DNA of 64,000 nt from an uncultured Christensenellaceae bacterium (GTDB taxonomy: Bacteria > Bacillota > Clostridia > Christensenellales > Borkfalkiaceae). The stretch lies in assembly GCA_910587005.1 (NCBI GenBank), contig CAJULB010000001.1, forward strand, positions 248,001-312,000, given 5' to 3'. This document shows positions 58,088-64,000 of this stretch, one piece after another. The notes below the pieces were generated by a model. It was not told the origin of the DNA, searched no databases, and saw only the letters and a program-made list of their open reading frames with translations. The stretch's first letter is position 1. The number at the start of each line of letters is the position of its first letter. The position numbers and the translations under genes were made by a program.

Positions 58088-58306
58088 ATGAAAAACAAAA
58101 TTATTAAAACAAAACAAGACGCCGACTGGTTCGTTATAAGCAGTTATATTGAATTGCTTTTTAAATTCGGAATTACCTATAAAGACAAGCATTTTGAAAA
58201 AATGCTCAAAGATTTATTGAATTACGTTCACGGTAAACTTGCCCTTAAAACCGACGGCGATATTTTAGGTTATTATATAGTGGTTTTACAAAAGCAAGAC
58301 GATTAA
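58088..58306 (+). CDS. Small soluble protein, function unknown, controlled by the XRE gene
   Basis: A 72-residue protein with a basic N-terminus (MKNKIIKTKQDADW) and predicted helices (VISSYIELLFKFG, FEKMLKDLLNYVHGKL), ending with a short strand YYIVVLQK. I do not recognise it. It has no ribosome site; the -10 box ends 6 nt before ATG. Its promoter is embedded in a palindromic operator, so it is expected to be tightly repressed by the 69-residue XRE protein. Confidence 0.65.
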   Translation: MKNKIIKTKQDADWFVISSYIELLFKFGITYKDKHFEKMLKDLLNYVHGKLALKTDGDILGYYIVVLQKQDD

Positions 58307-58320
58307 AACATATCATTCGC

Positions 58321-58349
58321 TTGACTTAAAACCTTGTTTACATTAAAAT
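58321..58349 (+). promoter_or_regulatory. Promoter of glyS
   Basis: TTGACT at 58321-58326, 17-nt spacer, TAAAAT at 58344-58349. No T-box leader lies between it and the start. Confidence 0.78.
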
Positions 58350-58397
58350 AAATCAGACAAGACCGCATTAATCCAAGTGCGGAAAAGGAGTTATTTT

Positions 58398-59783
58398 ATG
58401 GCTGAAAGCAAGCTTACAATGGAAAAAATCGTCAACTTATGCAAAAACCGCGGGTTTGTTTACCCCGGCAGCGATATTTACGGAGGTTTTGCAAACACGT
58501 GGGACTTCGGGCCCGTCGGCGTAGAGCTTAAAAACAACGTAAAACGCAGCTGGTGGAAGCGCTTCGTTCAGGAAAGCCCCAACACCTACGGCGTTGACGC
58601 GGCAATACTTATGAATCCCCGCGTTTGGGAAGCGAGCGGGCACGTTCAGAGCTTCGGCGACCCCAAAATGGACTGCAAAAACTGCAAACAGCGTTTCCGC
58701 GCGGATACCTTGATAGAGGCGCACTCCAAAGGCGCGGTTGCGGCTGAGGCGATGACTAACGAGCAGATGGAAGCTTACATTGCCGAACACGATATTAAAT
58801 GCCCACACTGCGGAGTGAGAAGCTGGACGCCTATACGCAAATTCAACCCTATGTTTATAACCTCGCGCGGAACTCTGGAAGCGGAGAGCGACAAGGTATA
58901 TCTGCGCCCCGAAACCTGTCAGGGCGAATACGTGAACTTTCTGAACGTACAGCGGACGTCGCGCGCAAAGGTGCCGTTTGCAATCGCGCAGATAGGTAAA
59001 TCGTTCCGCAACGAAATCACCCCCGGAAACTTTTTGTTCCGCACGGTTGAATTCGAGCAAATGGAATTGCAGATGTTCTGCCGTGAAGAACAGTCTATGG
59101 ACATTTACGCCGACTACAAGGCGAAAGCGCTTAAATATATCGAAGATTTGGGTTTGAAAGCGGAAAACCTGCGCTTCCACGACCACGATAAGCTTGCGCA
59201 CTACGCAAAAGCGGCCTGCGACATTCAGTACAACTTCCCTATGGGCTGGCAGGAGCTGAACGGCATACACCACCGCGGGGTTTGGGATTTATCCCGCCAT
59301 CAGGAGTATTCGGGAAAGAGTATGCTTTATATCGACCCGTTTACCAACGAGAAATATATACCCAACGTTATAGAATACTCTATCGGCGCGGACAGACTTA
59401 CGCTTGCGCTTTTGTGCGCGGCTTACGAGGAAGAAACTTTGGAAGGCGGCGACGTGCGCACGGTTATGCACTTCCATCCCGCTATTGCGCCTTACAAGGT
59501 TGCGGTTTTGCCGTTGCAGAAAAACCTTTCGGAAAAAGCAAAAGAATTTTACGCAAAGCTAAGCAAAAGGTTTATGTGCGATTATGACGAAGCGGGTTCA
59601 ATAGGCAAGCGTTACCGCAGACAGGACGAAATCGGTACTCCGTTCTGCGTGACCGTGGACTTCGACACCTTGGGAAACGACACCGTAACCGTACGCGAAC
59701 GCGACAGTATGGAACAACACAGTAACCGCTTCAAGATTGACGAACTTATTTCGTTTATCGAAAAACAAATCGAATTCAATTGA
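58398..59783 (+). CDS. glyS: Glycyl-tRNA synthetase, alpha2 dimer type
   Basis: Class II synthetase of the homodimeric type. The 461-residue protein has KNRGFVYPGSDIYGG near 14, motif 1 region SWWKRFVQ near 50, zinc-type cysteines (CKNC near 96, CPHC near 133), LRPETCQGEYVNF near 175, motif 2 AQIGKSFRNEITPGNFLFRTVEFEQ near 205 (seen as GKSFRNEITPGNF), and motif 3 SIGADRLTLAL near 330, followed by an anticodon-binding domain. AAAGGAG precedes ATG. A strong terminator follows. Confidence 0.97.
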   Translation: MAESKLTMEKIVNLCKNRGFVYPGSDIYGGFANTWDFGPVGVELKNNVKRSWWKRFVQESPNTYGVDAAILMNPRVWEASGHVQSFGDPKMDCKNCKQRFRADTLIEAHSKGAVAAEAMTNEQMEAYIAEHDIKCPHCGVRSWTPIRKFNPMFITSRGTLEAESDKVYLRPETCQGEYVNFLNVQRTSRAKVPFAIAQIGKSFRNEITPGNFLFRTVEFEQMELQMFCREEQSMDIYADYKAKALKYIEDLGLKAENLRFHDHDKLAHYAKAACDIQYNFPMGWQELNGIHHRGVWDLSRHQEYSGKSMLYIDPFTNEKYIPNVIEYSIGADRLTLALLCAAYEEETLEGGDVRTVMHFHPAIAPYKVAVLPLQKNLSEKAKEFYAKLSKRFMCDYDEAGSIGKRYRRQDEIGTPFCVTVDFDTLGNDTVTVRERDSMEQHSNRFKIDELISFIEKQIEFN

Positions 59784-59796
59784 TTTTGGCATTTTT

Positions 59797-59826
59797 AAAG
59801 CGCCGACTTTCTGTCGGCGCTTTTTC
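59797..59826 (+). terminator. Terminator of glyS
   Basis: AAAGCGCCGAC-TTTCT-GTCGGCGCTTT followed by TTCTATT. Confidence 0.9.
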
Positions 59827-59946
59827 TATTGCGTTTTCTGCTTTTCGTAGTTGTTTAAAATGTTGGGTATGCGCTCGTCAATATCGTAAGGCTCGGCGCA
59901 AACGGTAAACCACGCCCCGCCGATTTTTCGGCGGGGCGGGAATTTT
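59826..59946 (-). pseudogene. Possible C-terminal gene remnant with a hairpin
   Basis: On the minus strand an open frame of about 38 codons without start reads ...GGAWFTVCAEPYDIDERIPN then ILNNYEKQKTQ and a stop. It has good amino acid composition but no ATG, and its upstream end coincides with a strong hairpin (CGCCCCGCCGA / TCGGCGGGGCG, 59913-59938). It may be a decayed gene end or chance. Confidence 0.3.
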
Positions 59947-59976
59947 TAAGTACTTAATTAAGCTGTCGCGCGTTGA

Positions 59977-60339
59977 TTAAAAATGCAGACAGCCGCTGGG
60001 AACTGCGCCTTTGATTTTATCAATGAGGTTGGTAAAGAACTGTTTTACCGATTCGGTGATGTTTGCGATATCAAAACCGCCTTTAAACGCTCCGCTTGCA
60101 ACCAAAATAATAATCAAAACAACGACGGCAATGATTAATGCAAGGAAAAATCCGCAGAAATACATTCTTGCAAAGCTTCTTCTGTTAATGTTACTGCCGC
60201 TGAGCGCAAAAATCAGCAGGCAAAGCTGACCTATAATGGGCAAACTAAATAAAATAGTGTACCCGAAATACCCCCACGCGCCGATAGGACGGTATTTTCC
60301 CGGCAATCTTTCAATTTCGTCTTTTTCACGTCTTGTCAT
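59977..60339 (-). CDS. Small membrane protein, function unknown
   Basis: A 120-residue protein with a charged N-terminus (MTRREKDEIERLPGKYRPIG), a first hydrophobic segment (WGYFGYTILFSLPIIGQLCLLIF, about residues 22-45), the motif NINRRSFARMYFCGFF, a second helix (about 60-85) and a short amphipathic tail. I recall near relatives in many gut Clostridia, with the KYRPIGAWGYFGY and NINRR signatures, but no known role. GAAGGAGAGAATATT precedes ATG. The gene is alone. Confidence 0.78.
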   Translation of the reverse strand: MTRREKDEIERLPGKYRPIGAWGYFGYTILFSLPIIGQLCLLIFALSGSNINRRSFARMYFCGFFLALIIAVVVLIIILVASGAFKGGFDIANITESVKQFFTNLIDKIKGAVPSGCLHF

Positions 60340-60444
60340 AATATTCTCTCCTTCGTTAATTTTTATTGCCCTTTTATTATATGCTTAAACGCGCGGTTTG
60401 TCAAGTTTATATTTATTGTGCAAGGCAACCCGCAGTTGCGTTTT

Positions 60445-61491
60445 TTACTTTTTATCGTCCGAAGCGGTGCTGTCCTGTATGTATTTATTGAGCATAGACT
60501 TGCCGATTTTCGTGCCCATATTCATAAGACGGCTTTTAAACGTCTTTCTGGGAGGTTTTTCCTCCTCCTCGACGCTGCCCTCGAATTTAAGGTCTTTACA
60601 CGGGTCGAATGTGACGTAACCGCACTCCGCCGCGTATGCAAAAACGTTTTTCAACACCCCTTCCAGTACCGGTTTGTCGCTTTCTTCGGCTTTATCCACA
60701 AGGTTTAAAAGCGAAGCGGGTTTAATGGAATTTATATATTTTTTGCCGAGCGCGGGGATTAAATAATTGTCGATTAACGCCCCTATATCATCGAAATAAC
60801 GGCTTGAAACCTTTTTAACCGCGCCCTTAGCGTTGCCCGAAACGGCAAGCTCGTACCATTCCAGAACGACTGCGGAAAAGCGGTATTTTATCTTCACGGG
60901 CGAAAGCAGCCAGCGCGCCATTTTTCCGAACCCGCCGAATAAAAGCGGTATTGTCTGGATAATAAGCATTATTATGGATAACGCGATTATAACGATTTTT
61001 ATTGCTATACCGCCCGCCGTTTCGCTTCCGAAATTAGAAAAAACTATTGCGGCAACCGAAATGGCAATAGACGTTAACCGCACTAAAATTTTAAAAACCG
61101 CTAAGGTGCGCTTAACGCCCATAACGTTTTTAGCCTTTGCGCGGTTACTGCAAAAGCCCACTATCAGAAGCACGGCAAACAGCGCGACGTACACGCCGAG
61201 AAAGACGTATAAAACCACGCTTGCCGCAACCTGCAATTTTTGCGTAAGCGCGGAAAACAGCACGTAAGCCGCGTACAGCGCAGTAAATACCGCGCTTATC
61301 GAAAGGGTTAAAATATTCAGTCTGCGCGCAATAACCGCACGGTTTGCGTATATGTTTTTGATAAAACACCGCAAATCGAACACGTCCTTTGCAAGCGTGA
61401 AGGTTTCTTCCGCGGTAATCGTATGGCGGACGTTAACCTTTTCTTCCGTTTCCCGATTATTCTGATTTGTCTGATTTTCAGTCTGATTCAT
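60445..61491 (-). CDS. Four-helix membrane protein, function unknown
   Basis: A 348-residue protein. The N-terminal 60 residues are hydrophilic (MNQTENQTNQNNRETEEKV), followed by four hydrophobic segments between about residues 60 and 205 and a cytoplasmic C-terminal part of about 140 residues with charged helices (VLEGVLKNVFAYAAECGYV, VEEEEKPPRKTFKSRLMNMG). No recognisable enzyme motif. I placed the start at 61491 after GGACGGAAAATT; TATAAT lies 20 nt upstream of it, so a short leader is likely. It follows the ABC-F gene, whose stop is at 61511. Confidence 0.72.
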   Translation of the reverse strand: MNQTENQTNQNNRETEEKVNVRHTITAEETFTLAKDVFDLRCFIKNIYANRAVIARRLNILTLSISAVFTALYAAYVLFSALTQKLQVAASVVLYVFLGVYVALFAVLLIVGFCSNRAKAKNVMGVKRTLAVFKILVRLTSIAISVAAIVFSNFGSETAGGIAIKIVIIALSIIMLIIQTIPLLFGGFGKMARWLLSPVKIKYRFSAVVLEWYELAVSGNAKGAVKKVSSRYFDDIGALIDNYLIPALGKKYINSIKPASLLNLVDKAEESDKPVLEGVLKNVFAYAAECGYVTFDPCKDLKFEGSVEEEEKPPRKTFKSRLMNMGTKIGKSMLNKYIQDSTASDDKK

Positions 61492-61510
61492 AATTTTCCG
61501 TCCCATGTAA

Positions 61511-63403
61511 TTATAACAGCTTTTCGTACTTATTGTAAAGCTCGTCAAGCTGTAATTTTATGGATTGAAGCTCGGCTAAAAGCGCGTTCACTTTTTTATA
61601 GTCCGCCGCCGTTTCGGGTTCGGCAAGCCGGTTGTTAATTTCGCTTTCCCGCTCTTCAAGCGCGTTTATCTGCCCTTCGATTTGCTTGATTTTGGCTTTA
61701 CGCTCAGCTTCTTCCGCGCGTTCCCGCTTGGAACGGTATGAAGCCTGCCTTTCCGCATTTCTTTCGCGCAACGCGCTTTCCTCCGCCTCCCGCCGTACTT
61801 TTTCGCGTTCGGCGCTCTTTTGCGTGTTGTAAAATTCGTAACCGCCCTCGTAACAGTTAAGCTTTTTATCCTCGATTTCAAGCACCTTTTCGGCAAGCGC
61901 GGATATAAAATATCTGTCGTGAGAAACGAAAATAAGCGTTCCGTCAAATTCTTTCAAAGCCTTTTCAAGGCTTTCCCTCGCGGGCAAATCAAGGTGGTTG
62001 GTCGGCTCGTCCAGAAGCAGAACGTTGCCGCGCTCGCTTTCGAGTATGCACAGCGCAAGCTTTGCCCGCTCGCCGCCCGACAGCGATTTTACGGGCTTTT
62101 GCATATCCTCCTCAAACAGTCCGCAACGCGCCAGCGCGGAACGCACCTCCGTCTGCGTCAAGCCCAAATGCCTGTCCCACAGCTCCGCCATTACCGTATT
62201 TTCACCGTCGAGGTTTCCCCCTTCCTGGTCGTAATATGCAATTTTTACAAAGCGCCCGACTTCGATTGCAGAAGTTCCGCCCTTTATTATATGCTTTAAA
62301 AGCGTGGTTTTACCAGTACCGTTTTCACCGACGAGCGCAACCTTCTCACCGCGCTTTATTTCCGCTTGCCCCCCGCATATCAGCGATTTACCGCCGATTT
62401 CAAGGTTTAAATTGTTGATTTTTAAAACGTTTTCGTAAGGTCTGACTTCGGTTGAAAAATGAAAATGCGGCGCCGCTTTGGGAACGTATGGTTTTTCTAA
62501 AATTTCCATTCTTTCAAGGCGGTTCACGCGCGAAAGCGCTGACTTTGCCGTGGTTGCGCGGACGATATTTCTGTCAACGTAGTCCTGCAATCTTGCCCGC
62601 TCCTCCTGCTGGGCTTCGTACTCCTTCAAAAGCCGAGCGTTCAAATCGGCTTTAAGCGCCTTATACTTTGAATAGTTGCCCGAAAATGACAGCAGTTTTT
62701 TATTTTCAAGCTCCAAAATGCGCGTGCAGATTTTATCTAAAAAATATCTGTCGTGCGAAACGGTTAAAATTGCGCCCTTGAAGGTTGAAAGATAATCTTC
62801 CAGCCAGAATAGCGTGGTTATATCGAGGTGGTTGGTCGGCTCGTCCAAAATAAGCAAATCGGGCTGTTCAAGCAGCAGTCGGGCAAGCTTTAAACGGGTT
62901 TTTTCACCGCCGGACATTGTATCCACAACCTGATTGTAATTTTTTTCGAACCCCATACCGTTTAAAACAGTCTTGATTTTGACCTCTACGTTATAGCAGT
63001 CGCGCGAGGCTATATAGCCGTTTAAACTTTCGATTTGCGCCGAAAGTCTGGCATATTCGGGGGCGTAATAGTCTGTCTGCGCAAGCTTTTGCGAAAGCAT
63101 TTCAAGCTTTTCCACGGCGGAAAGCTCTTCCTTAAAAACTTCGAGCATCTCTTTATAAACAGTGTTCCCGCATGAATATCCGCCGTTCTGTTCAAGATAT
63201 CCTATGCGCGCGCCGTTCTTTTTTATGACTTGTCCGCTTTCGGGAAACAGTTCGCCCGTGATAAGGCGGATAAGCGTGGTTTTGCCCTCGCCGTTTGCGC
63301 CGATAAGCCCGACGCGCTCGCCCTCGTTTAAGGCAAAACTAACGTCGTGAAATATTAAATTGTCGCCGTAGGAAAACGACGCGTTGTCGAACGTTATAAT
63401 CAT
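61511..63403 (-). CDS. ABC-F family ATPase
   Basis: A 630-residue ribosome-associated ABC-F protein with two ATPase domains and no membrane part: GANGEGKTTLI near 36 and MSGGEKTRLKLARLLL near 160 in the first, GENGTGKTTLL near 352 and LSGGERAKLAL near 430 in the second, each with ILDEPTNHLD or LLDEPTNHLD. The interdomain linker (about 240-310) and a coiled-coil C-terminus (about 540-630) are present, as in Uup/YfmR/YdiF-type members. Such proteins act at the E site to relieve stalling; some give antibiotic protection, which cannot be decided here. Confidence 0.93.
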   Translation of the reverse strand: MIITFDNASFSYGDNLIFHDVSFALNEGERVGLIGANGEGKTTLIRLITGELFPESGQVIKKNGARIGYLEQNGGYSCGNTVYKEMLEVFKEELSAVEKLEMLSQKLAQTDYYAPEYARLSAQIESLNGYIASRDCYNVEVKIKTVLNGMGFEKNYNQVVDTMSGGEKTRLKLARLLLEQPDLLILDEPTNHLDITTLFWLEDYLSTFKGAILTVSHDRYFLDKICTRILELENKKLLSFSGNYSKYKALKADLNARLLKEYEAQQEERARLQDYVDRNIVRATTAKSALSRVNRLERMEILEKPYVPKAAPHFHFSTEVRPYENVLKINNLNLEIGGKSLICGGQAEIKRGEKVALVGENGTGKTTLLKHIIKGGTSAIEVGRFVKIAYYDQEGGNLDGENTVMAELWDRHLGLTQTEVRSALARCGLFEEDMQKPVKSLSGGERAKLALCILESERGNVLLLDEPTNHLDLPARESLEKALKEFDGTLIFVSHDRYFISALAEKVLEIEDKKLNCYEGGYEFYNTQKSAEREKVRREAEESALRERNAERQASYRSKRERAEEAERKAKIKQIEGQINALEERESEINNRLAEPETAADYKKVNALLAELQSIKLQLDELYNKYEKLL

Positions 63404-63431
63404 AATATTTTTAAATTAAAAGCGAACCTTT

Positions 63432-64000
63432 TCAAAAATCCCATTGCGGAATAAAGCTTTCGCTTGCGCTTTCAAAGTCCTGCAAAAACACGTTTTCAAG
63501 ACCGTATTCCCTTACCGCCGCAAGCACCCTTTCATACTCTCGCTTGGTGATTTTTCTTTGTAATTCCTTGTACTTTTCAATTTCGCCGAATGGCGTATAC
63601 TGGCTCATAAGCGAAAAATATACGCTTTTTGGCAGAGTTGAAACAAACTTTACCGCCTCTATACTGTCGTAAGCGGCAAGCGGTAAAATAAGGTGACGCA
63701 CTATACATCCCGAAAGCATTTTACCGTCCGCGCGCATTTTAAGCGGTTTCTGCGCCATATATTTTATTGCAGGCAACGCAAAATCGGCGTAGTCGCGCCT
63801 TGCCGTATACCTTACCGAAAGCGCGTTGTCAATAAACTTCAAATCGGTCAGCCATATATCGACAAACATGTCGGCAAGCTTCAACGATTCGGCGGTTTCA
63901 TAGCCGTGAGTATTGTAAACTATGGGAATTTGCGGGCGGTACAACTCGATTGCCCCCGCAATATGCTTTAAATAATGGGTAGGATTGACTAAATTTATAT
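63432..64000 (-). CDS. Radical SAM protein of the PflX type (5' part outside the window)
   Basis: C-terminal part of a radical SAM enzyme; the N-terminal CxxxCxxC motif lies beyond the window edge. The visible frame begins INLVNPTHYLKHIAGAIE at the edge, followed by PIVYNTHGYETAESL, IWLTDLKFID and GCIVRHLILPL, which are characteristic of the putative pyruvate formate-lyase activating enzyme homologues (PflX). It ends FIPQWDF, also typical. The substrate of PflX proteins is unknown to me. 28 nt separate it from the downstream ABC-F gene. Confidence 0.85.
   Translation of the reverse strand, partial: INLVNPTHYLKHIAGAIELYRPQIPIVYNTHGYETAESLKLADMFVDIWLTDLKFIDNALSVRYTARRDYADFALPAIKYMAQKPLKMRADGKMLSGCIVRHLILPLAAYDSIEAVKFVSTLPKSVYFSLMSQYTPFGEIEKYKELQRKITKREYERVLAAVREYGLENVFLQDFESASESFIPQWDF

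Noticed and set aside
58307..58397. T-box leader for glyS
   Set aside because: The leader after the promoter is only about 40 nt and lacks the T-box sequence and a terminator.
61511..63403. ABC-F protein as an antibiotic resistance gene
   Set aside because: The ribosome-contacting linker cannot be classed by eye, and the gene sits in an ordinary chromosomal context without mobile-element signs.
1..64000. tRNA or rRNA genes
   Set aside because: No intergenic stretch shows a T-loop GGTTCGAAT-type block in a cloverleaf context or conserved rRNA sequence.

Overview
The window looks like a chromosomal segment of an anaerobic, gut-type member of the Clostridia (Bacillota). The evidence is a one-piece pyruvate:ferredoxin oxidoreductase, an energy-coupling-factor (ECF) transporter next to truA, an obg-yhbY-nadD-yqeK-rsfS block, a pgk-tpiA-gpmI...secG-rnr-smpB block, CdaA, LemA, and consensus TTGACA-N17-TATAAT promoters followed by Shine-Dalgarno sites. 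An uncultured Christensenellales-like lineage is possible, but I cannot place it from sequence alone. I see no rRNA or tRNA gene, CRISPR array, prophage or transposase. About 62 protein genes are supported, two of them cut by the window edges.

Layout. 1-10.5 kb (minus strand): lysC (partial), a DUF1015 protein, a 32-codon CdaR-like remnant, cdaA, holA, a LysR regulator, mnmE, a membrane protein, truA, ecfT and a fused double ATPase EcfA. 10.7-14.3 kb: PFOR on the plus strand behind a perfect promoter. 14.3-15.0 kb: gene-free repeats. 15.0-15.6 kb: a small XRE regulator divergent from a Cys-rich small protein. 15.6-22.8 kb: a polyamine operon on the minus strand, speA-speE-carboxyspermidine dehydrogenase-nspC-aguA-aguB, which should convert arginine to agmatine, N-carbamoylputrescine, putrescine and spermidine. 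It is preceded by a 250-nt structured leader (22833-23086) with its own strong promoter, a terminator just before speA, and an upstream segment complementary to the terminator arm. This attenuator or riboswitch candidate is the most interesting object in the window.

23.1-31 kb: hydrolase, pgi, a RecD-like helicase, a DeoC-like protein with altered active site, rsfS, a NadD-YqeK fusion, a membrane protein and yhbY. 31-35.6 kb: a minus-strand run tyrA, DUF1934-like, metallo-beta-lactamase-fold protein, rho, obg. 35.7-45.1 kb: the plus-strand glycolytic and SecG/RNase R/SmpB block, interrupted by small-regulator loci and a transporter. 45.2-47.4 kb: metY-metA. 47.5-64 kb: a trypsin-like lipoprotein protease, a UDP-sugar pyrophosphorylase, Nudix, LemA plus DUF2207, rplI, DUF1540, glnS, fhs, another divergent XRE module, glyS, two membrane proteins, an ABC-F ATPase and a partial radical SAM protein.

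Recurring non-coding themes: a REP-like family built on a GCTTCCGCAAGCGTCAGC core; a second repeat that starts right after stop codons in operons and shows compensatory base changes; and several genes whose -10 box lies exactly 6 nt before ATG, suggesting leaderless mRNAs. All functional calls come from reading motifs; no database search was possible.
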